DNA of 64,000 nt from Prauserella rugosa (GCF_000719975.1 NZ_JOIJ01000016.1:43462-107461), one strand, 5' to 3'; positions 7,744-18,758 are shown, numbered from the stretch's first letter. The notes: a model not told the origin generated them from the letters alone. Numbers and translations are program-made.

Positions 7744-8928
7744 TCAGGCCGGGCCGCTTCGGGCGGCGTCGCGGCACCAGTGTTCGGCGAGTTCGAGTCG
7801 TTGTTCGAGCACGGAACGCCACCGCCTGCCGCCGGTGCGGTGCGCGCCGGGTGCGAGCGAGAGCACGACGGCCGCGGCCGAGATCCGCAGTGCAGCCGGA
7901 TCCCAGTGCTCGTCGAACTCGCGGCGGCAACGCTGGGCGAACCGGTCGATCACCGGCGCTCGCTCGGGTTTCACCTGTGCGAGCACCGAAAGGTGCCCGA
8001 GCAGACACGCCGGGTCGTCGTGCGGATCACCGGCCCCCGCGGTGTCGAGGTCGAGCAGGCCGACGAGCCGCCCTTCCGACACGAGCAGCTGGGTTTCGTA
8101 GAAGTCGCCGTGGACGGGAACGTCGGGCCACGTGGGCCGGGACTCGGCCGCGTCAGCGACGGCGTGCGCCCTGTCGCCGACATCGGGGTGCAGGCGCGCC
8201 ACGACGTCGGCGTAGTGGCGGGCCCGGTCGGCCCATCCGGGTCTGCGTCCCTGTTCGGTGAATGCGGCCGGCAGAGCGCGCAACGTGCCGACGATGTCGC
8301 CCGGATCGATACGTTCGAGTTCGATCGTGTTGCCACTCAACAGAAGCCGGCGCAGCGGCCTGCCTCCGACCCCGGCGAGCAGCAACAGGCCGTCGCCTGT
8401 CCATCCCAGACTCTCGGGAACGATGCCGCCCTCGGCCGCGCGGTGCATGTGGTGCAGTGCCTCGACCTTGTCGGGGCGGAGAGCCTTGACGAACACGCTC
8501 GCCGTCGACGTCCGTAGCTCGACGACGGCGCGGCGCAGCGGCCGGTAGGCGCGCACGTGGACGGTGAGCCCCTGCGCCGGCAGTCCGAACCGCGCGAGCA
8601 GGGCGCGCATCCGGTCGGGATCCACCGCCGCCGCGAGTCCGGGCAGCGCGGGATCGTGCGGGAACCGCCACACACCGAGTTCGCGGTGGCCGTCGGACAT
8701 CCGCATCGCGCCGCGGGCCCTGTCGGACGTGCTGGCGCAGAAGGTCTCGGCGCCGCGGCGTCCGTCGGCGCCGGTGACGTCGACCCGCGCGGCCACCGTC
8801 GTGCTCGAGCGCTGGACGTCGCGGTGCGTGATGCGGCTGCCGTGGACGAGACCGCCGTCGGCCTCCGCGACGGCGGCCCACAGGTCGGCCAGTTCCGCCT
8901 CCGCCGGCTGCCACTGCTCTTCGCTCAT
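7744..8928 (-). CDS. Aminoglycoside-phosphotransferase-fold (APH family) kinase
   Basis: 394 residues. The C-terminal half carries the APH catalytic loop VPVHGDFYETQLL (Brenner-type HxD, with Gln in place of the usual Asn) and the metal-binding motif GLLDLDTAGAGDPHDD. The N-terminal half has the kinase-lobe strands, with a lysine in ASVFVKALRPDKVEALHHM as the likely nucleotide contact. Members phosphorylate small hydroxyl compounds such as aminoglycosides, choline, homoserine or maltose. This is not close to any known resistance enzyme, so a metabolic role is as likely as resistance. Confidence 0.85.
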   Translation of the reverse strand: MSEEQWQPAEAELADLWAAVAEADGGLVHGSRITHRDVQRSSTTVAARVDVTGADGRRGAETFCASTSDRARGAMRMSDGHRELGVWRFPHDPALPGLAAAVDPDRMRALLARFGLPAQGLTVHVRAYRPLRRAVVELRTSTASVFVKALRPDKVEALHHMHRAAEGGIVPESLGWTGDGLLLLAGVGGRPLRRLLLSGNTIELERIDPGDIVGTLRALPAAFTEQGRRPGWADRARHYADVVARLHPDVGDRAHAVADAAESRPTWPDVPVHGDFYETQLLVSEGRLVGLLDLDTAGAGDPHDDPACLLGHLSVLAQVKPERAPVIDRFAQRCRREFDEHWDPAALRISAAAVVLSLAPGAHRTGGRRWRSVLEQRLELAEHWCRDAARSGPA

Positions 8929-8973
8929 GACGTCAACGATGCCGCCACACCGTGAACCTCGCCTGAGGCGACC

Positions 8974-8989
8974 ATGAAGGGCCCTTCAT
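8974..8989. repeat. 16-bp perfect palindrome ATGAAGGGCCCTTCAT
   Basis: A self-complementary 16-mer without spacer lies between the phosphotransferase start (8928) and the ESX terminator hairpin. Similar GAAGGGCCCTTC palindromes recur in actinomycete intergenic DNA. It may be a weak terminator stem or an operator; nothing here decides. Confidence 0.5.
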
Positions 8990-9005
8990 CTGCCCCGATG
9001 CAGTT

Positions 9006-9062
9006 GTGCCACCAAGGTGACTTCGGCGGCGCCGGGCGCGACCGAAGCCACCTTGGTGGCAC
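9006..9062 (-). terminator. Large hairpin terminator downstream of the ESX locus
   Basis: GTGCCACCAAGGTG (9006-9019) pairs perfectly with CACCTTGGTGGCAC (9049-9062). An inner CTTCGG/CCGAAG stem extends the helix after one mismatch. It begins 13 bases past the stop of the transglycosylase gene, where a terminator is expected. The outer stem is nearly identical to the hairpins at 25149 and 31862. Confidence 0.7.
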
Positions 9063-9074
9063 GAACGGGAGCTG

Positions 9075-10223
9075 TCAGTACGGCTGGTATCCGCCGCCGG
9101 AGGCGATGGAGGCCAGACCCGGGTGCTGGTCGAGGCTGCCGTAGCGGTCGAACGTGTACCGGACACCGGCGACGATGTTGTCCACCGGGTTCCAGATGTC
9201 GGTGTGCCCGGGCACCGCGTGCGCGTCGAACGTGGGGTCGATGCACTGCATCAGACCCTTCGACGGGGTGCCCTTGGCGGCGTTGGAGTCCCAATCGTTG
9301 ATCGCGCGCGGGTCGCCACCCGACTCGTGCTCGATGATCGTCCAGATCTGGTCGATGTTCTCCTCGGTGACCGGGATTCCGTTCTGCTGCAGGATCTTGA
9401 TGGCTTCCTTGATCCACTGCTCGACGTTGCCCGGAGGCGGCCCCGCCGGCGGGCCGCCACTCGAACCGAGACCGCCGCCGCCCGCCGCGGCCGCGACGTC
9501 GCCGCCGCCACCACCGCTCCCGCCGCTGCTGCCGCCGACGCTCGGTGCGCTGCCGCCGCCGCTGATCCCACCGGTCGAGGCCATCTGCGACTGCGCCCCA
9601 CCCGGCACCGGCACCTGCGAGTACCCTCCGCCGTCGATCTCCTGTTTCATCAACCGCTGGGCCTTCTTGATGGCCTGGTTGGCCTGGTTCATCAGACTCT
9701 TGATCCGCTCGGTCGCCTGGCTCGCGGTCTGCCTGTTGGCCTGCCGGGCCTGCTCGCGGATCGCCTCGGGATCACGCCCGCCGCCGGAACCGCCGTCCCC
9801 GTGCGCGGCCTGAACGGTGCGCTCGGCTTCCTGCGCCTCCTGCTCGGCCTTCTCGTTGCGCTCGTTGATCGTCTTCTCGGCCGACTTCTTGGTCTCGTTG
9901 ATCTTGTTCTTGATCTCGGAGAGCTGCTGCTGGAGCGAACTCAGCTCCTCGGCGGCCTCGTCGAGCTTCGACTTGACGCGCGCACCCGCTGCGGCGACCT
10001 TGCCGACGTAGTCGAAGAAGGCGTCGGCGGCGTCCCCGTTCCAGACCCCGCCCTCCTGCAACGGTGCGGCGGCGTTCTTCAGCGACGTCGAGTGGTCGCC
10101 GGTGTTCTCGGAGGCCTTGCGGAACTGCTGGGCCACCCCCTGGATCTGGCCGGGGTTGACCTTCTCGACCTTCGCGGCCTGGGCTTCGACGTCGCCCCAG
10201 TTGTCGGGCATTCCCAGCGACAT
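9075..10223 (-). CDS. Type VII secreted protein: WXG100-like domain, coiled coil and SLT transglycosylase domain
   Basis: 382 residues in three parts. Residues 1-100 are a WXG100-like helical hairpin with W61-N-G63 at the turn. Residues about 85-200 are highly charged coiled coil (Lys/Glu/Gln-rich). A Gly/Ser-rich linker covers about 205-265. Residues 267-382 are a lytic-transglycosylase/lysozyme-like domain: the catalytic glutamate is E300 in HESGGDPRAIND, with SKGLMQCIDPTF and NIVAGVRYTFDRYG following. No Sec signal is present, so export through an ESX channel is inferred. It would cut peptidoglycan outside the membrane, perhaps to let the secretion machine or substrates pass. One base separates it from the EspC-like gene upstream. 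Confidence 0.88.
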   Translation of the reverse strand: MSLGMPDNWGDVEAQAAKVEKVNPGQIQGVAQQFRKASENTGDHSTSLKNAAAPLQEGGVWNGDAADAFFDYVGKVAAAGARVKSKLDEAAEELSSLQQQLSEIKNKINETKKSAEKTINERNEKAEQEAQEAERTVQAAHGDGGSGGGRDPEAIREQARQANRQTASQATERIKSLMNQANQAIKKAQRLMKQEIDGGGYSQVPVPGGAQSQMASTGGISGGGSAPSVGGSSGGSGGGGGDVAAAAGGGGLGSSGGPPAGPPPGNVEQWIKEAIKILQQNGIPVTEENIDQIWTIIEHESGGDPRAINDWDSNAAKGTPSKGLMQCIDPTFDAHAVPGHTDIWNPVDNIVAGVRYTFDRYGSLDQHPGLASIASGGGYQPY

Positions 10224-10224
10224 G

Positions 10225-10539
10225 TCAGACCTCGCCCCGCATCGTCAGGTTGTCCGCGGCGGTGGCGTCCGCCTCGGACATCGCCTCGATGGCCTTGCGC
10301 AGGGTCGCGCTGGCCGCCTTCATGTGCTGCTGCGCAGCGTCGAACTCGGACTGCATGCCCGCGGTGAAGGAACCGAGCGTGCCGTCGACCCGGTCGGGAT
10401 CGTCCTCGTCCTCCACCTCGCCGAACGGGCTCTCGCCCTCGACCCCGCGGAGTTCGTCCTTGTCCTTGCTGATCCGGTCGGCGATCCCGTCGACCGTCCC
10501 GGCCGTGCTGCGCATCGAATCGGCGTCATAAACCGGCAC
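10225..10539 (-). CDS. EspC/WXG100-like type VII secretion target
   Basis: 104 residues, almost wholly helical, with no cysteine and no signal peptide. The N-terminal helix YDADSMRSTAGTVDGIADRI resembles the DUF2580/EspC group; the acidic loop SPFGEVEDEDDPDRVDG replaces the WxG turn. The second helix runs through FDAAQQHMKAASATLRKAIEAM. It is one base upstream of the WXG-transglycosylase gene and would pair with its N-terminal domain as a heterodimer, as ESX substrates do. That pairing is inference from size and position. Confidence 0.8.
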   Translation of the reverse strand: MPVYDADSMRSTAGTVDGIADRISKDKDELRGVEGESPFGEVEDEDDPDRVDGTLGSFTAGMQSEFDAAQQHMKAASATLRKAIEAMSEADATAADNLTMRGEV

Positions 10540-10660
10540 GGTGATCTTCCCCCTTCACCACACGATCTCGATCGTCGCCGGGTTGGACGCACACGGCACC
10601 ACCGGCGGTTCCGCCCAACTGTAACGGCGTGCGCGGGGATTTCGCGTTCCCACGGCCCGC

Positions 10661-11410
10661 CTACATCTCCTCAAGCAGCTCCCACACCCGCTGCGCCAGC
10701 AACGTGTTGTCCGCCGGCGCCACGGTCGCCCACTGGCGTCCGTCACCGCCCGGCGCCACCTGCAGCAGATACCGGCCTCGGTCGGTGTCGTAGAACGCGA
10801 TCACCCGCTGGGCACGGCGCACGGTGCCGTCACGGCCGTGCGTCTGCGCACCGAACTGGCCGCGGACGACCTGGCCCATCAGCATGGCGGCGAACTCCTG
10901 CGCCTCGCTCAGCACGATGCCCCGGTCGGTGAGCGCACCGACGAGGGCTCGCGCATCACCAGCTGCCTCGCGGTCGGCCTCCACGAGGATGTCGTGCGGC
11001 ACGCTGGCCGACCAGCCGACACCCGCGGGCGTCTCGCCCGCCACCGACACCGCCGACTCCGGCAACGACGAGTCCCGCGCCGGGATCAGCCACACCTCGT
11101 CCCCGTCGACGACCCCCATCAACGCCTGGGTGCCCGTGCTGACGGCCAGTCCGGAGATCTGCCGGTCGGTCCAGACCCACGTGTCGATGGCCACGGCGGG
11201 GCGCACGAACAGGTTCAGCATGTCCACCAGGTCGCTCGTGGCCTGATGTCCCTTCGCGAGCCTGCGCTGCGCGAGCGAGTCCCACGCCTGCTCGACGAGG
11301 TCGGCCCGCTCGCTGTGCGTGATCCCGGCGCTCGGCACGTCCAGTGCGGGATGCCGCCGGGGCAGCCGTTCCGCCTCCCAGAGCATGTCGAACTCGAGCG
11401 TGGACAACAC
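10661..11410 (-). CDS. EspG-family ESX secretion chaperone
   Basis: About 249 residues. The opening LSTLEFDMLWEAERLPRRHP and the later VWTDRQISGLAVSTGTQALM, followed by a REAAGDARAL helix and the C-terminal YDTDRGRYLLQVAPGG strand, match the EspG fold. EspG binds the tip of PPE-type substrates in the cytosol and keeps them soluble for the ESX ATPase. I placed the start at the GTG at 11410, six bases after GGCGGA; in-frame GTGs at 11413 and 11431 are alternatives. The gene follows the PPE-like gene within 30 nt, as expected for a dedicated chaperone. Confidence 0.85.
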   Translation of the reverse strand: MLSTLEFDMLWEAERLPRRHPALDVPSAGITHSERADLVEQAWDSLAQRRLAKGHQATSDLVDMLNLFVRPAVAIDTWVWTDRQISGLAVSTGTQALMGVVDGDEVWLIPARDSSLPESAVSVAGETPAGVGWSASVPHDILVEADREAAGDARALVGALTDRGIVLSEAQEFAAMLMGQVVRGQFGAQTHGRDGTVRRAQRVIAFYDTDRGRYLLQVAPGGDGRQWATVAPADNTLLAQRVWELLEEM

Positions 11411-11438
11411 CACGCTTCCGCCAGTGGTCACAGGTGGT

Positions 11439-13286
11439 TCACCGCTGTTCCGAATCCGGGTCGCCGATCGTGTCGGGGGCGACCATGCGCTGGTCGGAGA
11501 AGAGGTCGTTGTCGTCGACACCGAACCGCCGCACGTGCGTGGCGTCGTCGTCCCCCTCCTGCGGCGCGGCCTTCTGCAGAACACCACGCCGGTCCGTACC
11601 GGCCTTGTCCGCCCGGTTGCGCTCGGCCCGCGCCTGTTCCTCGGGCAGGTCGGCCATGTTCTGGTGGGGCGAACGCGGGGCGGCGCTGCGGCCACCTCCG
11701 CTGCGGTCGCGGTCACCGGCCAGCGCACCGGCGATGCCGCCGGCCGCGACGGCACCCGCGGCGCCACCGAGGTCGTTGGACGAGATCCCGCCCGCCTTCG
11801 GCATTCCCGCCGACGAGGCGTTCCCCGCGCCGGTCGTACCGCCGCCGGGCATGGGCGCGACACCGAACGACTTGCCCTTGGCCAACTGGTCCGACTCGGA
11901 CACCGGACCGCCTGCCTTGCCGCCCACCAGCGGCGCGGGCGCCACCGCGCCACCACCGCCGGGCGTGGCGGTACCCGGGGCCGCGGGCGTGCCTGCACCG
12001 GGCAGCGCGCCCGGCTTGCCGCCGACGGCACCGGGCTGCTTGCCGCCGGTCTGATTGCCGGGCGCCTGGTCCGTACCACCGGGAGTACCGGGGCCTGCCG
12101 GAGTTCCCTGGCCGACCGGAGCACCCGGGGTCTTGCCCACGGCCGCGCCACCACCGGCCCCGGTCTGCCCACCCGGAGTCGCGCCCGGACTCGCCTGGGT
12201 CCCCTGGAGTCCTTGCGTGCCCTGGAGTCCCTGAGTGCCCTGCGGGGTCTGGGTTCCCGGGGTGCCGGGAACGGCCTGCGTGCCCGACACCGGCCCCTGT
12301 GCCGAACCGCTCGAGGGGTTGTTGCCCGACACGGGTTGACGACCGCCAGGCCGTGCCACGTGCAGATACCCCGCGCCGGGAGCCGACTGGACGGGCGCCG
12401 AACTACTCGGAGCCGTCGACGAGGGCGCGGTGCCCGCGTGGGAACCGCCCGGCTGCACCGACCCGGTACCGACCGGCGGCGCCGCGTAGGGCGTTTCGTA
12501 CGTCGGCGTCGGCACGGGGGCCGCGGCGGGCGGCACCGGTGCCGATGCGGGCGGGACGACGGGAGCGGCCGCGGGCGGAGCCACACCGGACGTGTCGGTC
12601 GTGCTGTCCGGTGCGTCGGTCGCGGGCAGCTGCACGTCCGGGGTGTCCGAACCACCGTCGGTCGCAGGCGGACCGCCCGCGTCGACCTCCCTTGGCACGT
12701 CGGAGACGAAGGCGGCCATCATCTCGGGCTGCTCCATCTGCGGGAGCGAGGAGAGGTTGTCGCCGGAGGAACGGGCGTAACCGTTCAGCGCCTCCAGCGC
12801 CTGTGCCCGTGCCTCCTGGCCCTGCGCCACGCGCTTGGCGTTGTCGGTCTCGAAGCCGATGAGACTGCCGAGCGCGTCGGCGAACCCGTAACCGCCGGAG
12901 CCTTCGCGCAGCGCCTTCGCGTCGGGCAGCTGGTGCATCGTGCGGTTGAACGCCTCACCCTGCGCGAAGATCTGTTTCGCCGCCTCCTCGACCTGTGCGT
13001 GGGCGTCCCTGGAGTAGTCGGCCTGGCCCGTCAGCCACCGCTGCGCCTGCTCACCGGCGTCGCCGGTCCAGTCCACGCCGAGCTTGCCCAGCTCCGTGCG
13101 GAGGGTGTTCTCCGTTTCGTTCAGCGCCTTCGAGACGGCCTTGAGCGCGTTGACCGCCTCACCGATGCCGTTGGTGCCCGCACCGCCGCGGAACAGGTCG
13201 ATCTCGTTGGCCAGCATGTTGTCGGTGTAGCCGTCGAAGCGATGGTTGCGGATCTCCTCCGCACGCTGCGAAACGTCCATGACCAT
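11439..13286 (-). CDS. PPE-like ESX substrate with long Pro/Gly-rich C-terminal region
   Basis: 615 residues. The N-terminal 190 residues are helical, with a W73-T-G75 turn (GVDWTGDAGEQAQRW) between two long helices, as in PPE/WXG proteins. From residue 195 the sequence is low complexity: Pro/Ala-rich, then Gly/Thr/Gln/Pro-rich with collagen-like GLQGTQ units at about residues 350-375. A charged end follows (RSPHQNMADLPEEQARAERNRADKAG). The ATG at 13286 follows GAGGGG seven bases upstream. Its neighbours are a YxxxD-bearing PE-like protein upstream and EspG downstream, together a PE-PPE-EspG set. The tail may reach into or through the cell wall. No ESX core ATPase or channel gene is in the window. 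Confidence 0.82.
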   Translation of the reverse strand: MVMDVSQRAEEIRNHRFDGYTDNMLANEIDLFRGGAGTNGIGEAVNALKAVSKALNETENTLRTELGKLGVDWTGDAGEQAQRWLTGQADYSRDAHAQVEEAAKQIFAQGEAFNRTMHQLPDAKALREGSGGYGFADALGSLIGFETDNAKRVAQGQEARAQALEALNGYARSSGDNLSSLPQMEQPEMMAAFVSDVPREVDAGGPPATDGGSDTPDVQLPATDAPDSTTDTSGVAPPAAAPVVPPASAPVPPAAAPVPTPTYETPYAAPPVGTGSVQPGGSHAGTAPSSTAPSSSAPVQSAPGAGYLHVARPGGRQPVSGNNPSSGSAQGPVSGTQAVPGTPGTQTPQGTQGLQGTQGLQGTQASPGATPGGQTGAGGGAAVGKTPGAPVGQGTPAGPGTPGGTDQAPGNQTGGKQPGAVGGKPGALPGAGTPAAPGTATPGGGGAVAPAPLVGGKAGGPVSESDQLAKGKSFGVAPMPGGGTTGAGNASSAGMPKAGGISSNDLGGAAGAVAAGGIAGALAGDRDRSGGGRSAAPRSPHQNMADLPEEQARAERNRADKAGTDRRGVLQKAAPQEGDDDATHVRRFGVDDNDLFSDQRMVAPDTIGDPDSEQR

Positions 13287-13336
13287 GTCGCTACCCCTCA
13301 TTCCGCGTCATCTGCCGCCGGGTCGCCGAGCCGGGC

Positions 13337-13813
13337 CTACGCGGGGAAACCACGCCGATCCCCGAACGTGTCCGCCTTCTCCTGGTCCGAGCGCGTGTAC
13401 TCCTCGCCTGCGCGCCGCAGCTGGGACGCCAGCCCGCGCAGCTGCGTGACGTAGGAACGCGCGTGCGCCGCGTAGGAGTCCTCCGGCCCGCTGACGACGT
13501 CGTTCCACACGCCGACGGCGTGCTGCGACACCGTGTCCTCCGCGGGGGCGGGAATGCGCAGTGAGCCGAGGTGTTCGGAGAGTTTCCGGTCGAGCTGATC
13601 GGCCTGCTCGTCGATGATCCGCGCGACCTCGCCGACCTTGTCCGGCGCGACGTCGATGTCCTTCGCGGACGGCACAGCGGGGATCGGCGAACCGGCGACG
13701 GACGCGGGGAAACCCGTCGCGCCACTTCCGACAGCCTCGACGCCCTCGACAGCCGCGCCGCCTTCGACGATCGCGCCGCCTTCGCCGGCCTCCGAGCCTG
13801 ATTCTGACGCCAT
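13337..13813 (-). CDS. PE-like ESX substrate with YxxxD export motif
   Basis: 158 residues. The first 45 are a Gly/Glu/Ala-rich tail; then two helices, about 52-85 and 95-145, form a helical hairpin. The second helix is followed by Y139-T-R-S-D143, the YxxxD/E general type VII secretion signal. The turn contains a Trp in GVWNDVV rather than a true WxG. The ATG at 13813 sits five bases after an AGGGGG ribosome site. It is the first gene of the PE-PPE-EspG group and should form a heterodimer with the product of the next gene. Confidence 0.75.
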   Translation of the reverse strand: MASESGSEAGEGGAIVEGGAAVEGVEAVGSGATGFPASVAGSPIPAVPSAKDIDVAPDKVGEVARIIDEQADQLDRKLSEHLGSLRIPAPAEDTVSQHAVGVWNDVVSGPEDSYAAHARSYVTQLRGLASQLRRAGEEYTRSDQEKADTFGDRRGFPA

Positions 13814-13933
13814 GCGCACCCCCTGTTACGGCCGGTAGTCGTCCGGTATCACTGGCAGGTTACCAACTCGGATGTGACGGTGACCTGAACTTCGACGTTC
13901 CCGCCCGCGCCTCGGTTCCCTCCGATCGGAGGG

Positions 13934-13997
13934 TTTTCGGCGCTGATGGTTTTCCGGCGCTGAGGTTTCCGGCGCTGAGGGTTTTCCGGCGTCCTGA
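13934..13997. repeat. Four tandem 16-bp units (TTTTCCGGCGCTGA core)
   Basis: Units start at 13934, 13950, 13966 and 13982, a strict 16-bp period; the last is diverged. They lie in the 230-bp gap between the PE-like gene start (13813) and the purD end (14046). Nothing else is seen in this gap. Confidence 0.6.
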
Positions 13998-14045
13998 GGT
14001 GCCGAGGTGCCGAGGCGCGGGAGAGGCGAAGGTGCGGAGGCCGGC

Positions 14046-15311
14046 TCAGGAGGAGGCGGGAACGGCGATCTCCCCGCGGGTGGCGCGCAACGCGATGTCG
14101 GTCCGGTGGTGTGCACCGGCGAGGTTCACCGAGGCGACCCGCTCGTAGGCGTCGGCGCGGGCGGCGTCGAGGTCCGGACCGGTGCCGACCACCGACAGCA
14201 CGCGGCCACCGCTGGAGACCACGGCGCCGTCGTCGCGCCTGCGCGTGCCCGCGTGCAGCACGCCCTGGGCCTCACCACCGGTGATCACGTCGCCGGTACG
14301 CGGCTTGCCCGGGTAGCCGTCGGCCGCGAGCACCACGGTGACGGCCGCGCCGTCGGACCATTCCAGCGGCGGCTGGTCGGCGAGCGTGCCCGTCGCGGTG
14401 GCGTGCAGCAGCCCGGCCAGCGGAGTGCGCAGCAGCGCCAGCACCACCTGGGTCTCCGGGTCGCCGAAACGGCAGTTGAACTCGATCACCTGCGGACCGT
14501 CGCTGGTCAACGCCAGCCCCGCGTACAGCAGGCCGCTGAACGGGGCGTCGCGGTCGGCGAGTTCGTCGACCACCGGCTGCACGATGCGCTCCACGACGTC
14601 GTCCACGAGCTCGGCCGGCGCCCAGGCCAACGGCGCGTAGGCACCCATGCCACCGGTGTTCGGTCCCGAGTCGCCGTCGCCGACGCGTTTGAAGTCCTGG
14701 GCGGGCAGCAGCGGCACCACCGTGCGGCCGTCGACGAAACAGAACAGGGAGGCCTCGGGGCCGTCCAGGAACGACTCCAGCACCACCGGATGTCCGCCGT
14801 CGAGCAGCATCAGGGCGTGCTTGCGCGCCTGCTCCACGTCGCGCGTGACGACGACGCCCTTGCCTGCGGCGAGCCCGTCGTCCTTGACCACCCAGGTCGG
14901 ACCGAAACGGGAGAGTGCGGCGTCGAGGTGGGCCGGGTTGTCCACGACCTCGCTGCGCGCGGTTGGCACGCCCGCCGCCGTCATGACCTCCTTGGCGAAC
15001 GCCTTCGACCCCTCGATGCGGGCCGCGGACGCCGACGGTCCGAAGCAGGCGATGCCCTCCTTGCGCACCGCGTCGGCGGCGCCGGCCACCAGCGGCACCT
15101 CCGGGCCGATCACCACCAGGTCGGCACGCCACTCGGCGGCCAGCGCGGCGATGGCCGCGGGATCGGTGAGGTCGACGCCGAGCGGCTCGGCCAGCGCGGC
15201 GATCCCGGCATTGCCGGGCGCGCAGGCGATCGCCGTCACCGACGGGTCTTGGGAGGCGGCCAGGGCGATGGCGTGCTCGCGGGCTCCGGAGCCGATAACC
15301 AGGAAGCGCAC
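14046..15311 (-). CDS. purD: Phosphoribosylamine-glycine ligase (GAR synthetase)
   Basis: 421 residues, normal length. The N-terminus [16 protein letters not shown] is the PurD signature; the ATP-grasp core includes [16 protein letters not shown], the substrate motif [10 protein letters not shown], and [15 protein letters not shown] with the metal-binding Glu and Asn. It joins 5-phosphoribosylamine to glycine using ATP in de novo purine synthesis. The start is a GTG at 15311 without a clear ribosome site. It is transcribed away from the phosphodiesterase gene, and purA lies nearby on the same strand but not in the same operon. Confidence 0.97.
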   Translation of the reverse strand: MRFLVIGSGAREHAIALAASQDPSVTAIACAPGNAGIAALAEPLGVDLTDPAAIAALAAEWRADLVVIGPEVPLVAGAADAVRKEGIACFGPSASAARIEGSKAFAKEVMTAAGVPTARSEVVDNPAHLDAALSRFGPTWVVKDDGLAAGKGVVVTRDVEQARKHALMLLDGGHPVVLESFLDGPEASLFCFVDGRTVVPLLPAQDFKRVGDGDSGPNTGGMGAYAPLAWAPAELVDDVVERIVQPVVDELADRDAPFSGLLYAGLALTSDGPQVIEFNCRFGDPETQVVLALLRTPLAGLLHATATGTLADQPPLEWSDGAAVTVVLAADGYPGKPRTGDVITGGEAQGVLHAGTRRRDDGAVVSSGGRVLSVVGTGPDLDAARADAYERVASVNLAGAHHRTDIALRATRGEIAVPASS

Positions 15312-15452
15312 GGGACATCAGCGTAGACACCCCGATAGCCGGGCGTTCACCCGCATGTGCCCCTGCGGCTGCCACGCTGTCGCCGGGTGGTCGCGCGCGG
15401 CCGCGAACGTAACGAGGTCCCCATCGGACCGAGAGAGGGCAGCGACGACAAC

Positions 15453-16607
15453 ATGGCAAACACGTCCCGAATCCGTAAACGTCTGACGGTGGCGGCGCTG
15501 AGCGCGCTCGCCGTGCTCGCGACCACCGGCATCGCCCCCGCGACGGCAGCAGGACCCACGTCCGGCGCCGCGGGCCACGCCGCCGAGCGCGGAGAGCAGG
15601 CCGACGACATCAAGGTCGTGGCGCACCGCGGCGCGTCCGGCTACCGCCCGGAGCACACGCTCGCCGCGTACGAGCTCGCGGCGCGCATGGGCGCCGACTA
15701 CATCGAGCCCGACCTCGTCACCACCAAGGACGGCGTGCTCGTCGCGCGGCACGAGCCGGAGATCGGCGGCACCACCGACGTCGCCGAGCACCCCGAGTTC
15801 GCCGACCGCAAGACCACCAAGCAGGTAGACGGCAAGCCGATGACGGGCTGGTTCGCCGAGGACTTCACGCTCGCCGAGCTCAAGACGCTGCGCGCCGTCG
15901 AGCGCATCCCGGAGACGCGGCCGCACAACACGATCTACGACGGGCGGTTCGAGATCGCCACGTTCCAGGAGATCATCGACCTGTCCGAGCGGCTGTCCCG
16001 CGAGCTCGGCCGCGACGTCGGCGTCTACCCCGAGCTCAAGCACCCGACGTACTTCCAGCAGCAGGACCGCGCACTCGAACCGCTCCTGGTGGACGCGCTG
16101 AACCGCAACGGCCTGAACAAGTCGAAGTCCAACGTGTACGTGCAGTCGTTCGAGGTGTCGAACCTCAAGGAGCTCAGCAAGCAGGTGCGGGTGCCGCTCG
16201 TGCAGCTCGTCGACGCCTCGGGCGCGCCGTACGACTTCGTGGAGTCCGGTGACCCGCGCACCTACGACGACCTGGTCACGCCCGAGGGGCTCAAGGAGAT
16301 CGCCTCGTACGCCTCCGCGGTCGGCCCGGAGAAGAGCCGCATCATCCCGACCGACGACGAGGGCAACCTGACCGAGCCGACGACACTGGTCGACGACGCC
16401 CACGACGAGGGCCTCATCGTGCACCCGTGGACGTTCCGCGCCGAGAACGAGTTCCTGCCGACGGACCTGCAGTCGTCGGACGACCCGGCCGACTACGGCG
16501 ACATCTTCGCCGAGTACGAGGCGTTCCTCGCCACCGGGATCGACGGCGTGTTCGCCGACCACTCCGACATCGCCGCGGAAGCGATCCGCACCTTCGAGAA
16601 CAAGTAG
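15453..16607 (+). CDS. Secreted glycerophosphodiester phosphodiesterase (GlpQ-like)
   Basis: 384 residues. Residues 1-33 form a Sec signal peptide (basic MANTSRIRKR, hydrophobic AALSALAVLATTGIA, then TAAGP). The GDPD TIM barrel starts with VVAHRGASGYRPEHTLAAY, which has the catalytic HR and the Glu of the PEHT motif; then IEPDLVTTKDGVLVARHEP has the metal-binding EPD and second catalytic His. GVYPELKHP and the C-terminal GIDGVFADHSD complete the family pattern. It releases glycerol-3-phosphate from deacylated phospholipids outside the membrane. The ATG at 15453 gives the signal peptide; no close ribosome site is seen. Confidence 0.93.
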   Translation: MANTSRIRKRLTVAALSALAVLATTGIAPATAAGPTSGAAGHAAERGEQADDIKVVAHRGASGYRPEHTLAAYELAARMGADYIEPDLVTTKDGVLVARHEPEIGGTTDVAEHPEFADRKTTKQVDGKPMTGWFAEDFTLAELKTLRAVERIPETRPHNTIYDGRFEIATFQEIIDLSERLSRELGRDVGVYPELKHPTYFQQQDRALEPLLVDALNRNGLNKSKSNVYVQSFEVSNLKELSKQVRVPLVQLVDASGAPYDFVESGDPRTYDDLVTPEGLKEIASYASAVGPEKSRIIPTDDEGNLTEPTTLVDDAHDEGLIVHPWTFRAENEFLPTDLQSSDDPADYGDIFAEYEAFLATGIDGVFADHSDIAAEAIRTFENK

Positions 16608-16615
16608 GTCTTAAA

Positions 16616-16668
16616 GCCCCCGAGGGCCCCATGGTTGCGTTGAACGCAACCATGGGGCCCTCGGGGGC
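16616..16668. terminator. Perfect 26-bp hairpin shared by two convergent genes
   Basis: The arms 16616-16641 and 16643-16668 are exact reverse complements around one central base. The stem starts GCCCCCGAGGGCCCC and ends ATGGTTGCGTT. It sits between the phosphodiesterase stop (16607) and the purA stop (16678), so it can stop transcription from both sides. No long T-run follows, as is common in actinomycetes. Confidence 0.8.
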
Positions 16669-16677
16669 ATGTGGCCC

Positions 16678-18758
<2,081 letters not shown>

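Noticed and set aside
10838-13454. Two overlapping 670-710-residue plus-strand frames across the ESX genes
   Set aside because: Low-complexity Arg/Pro content with no ribosome site; the minus-strand genes have start signals and motifs.
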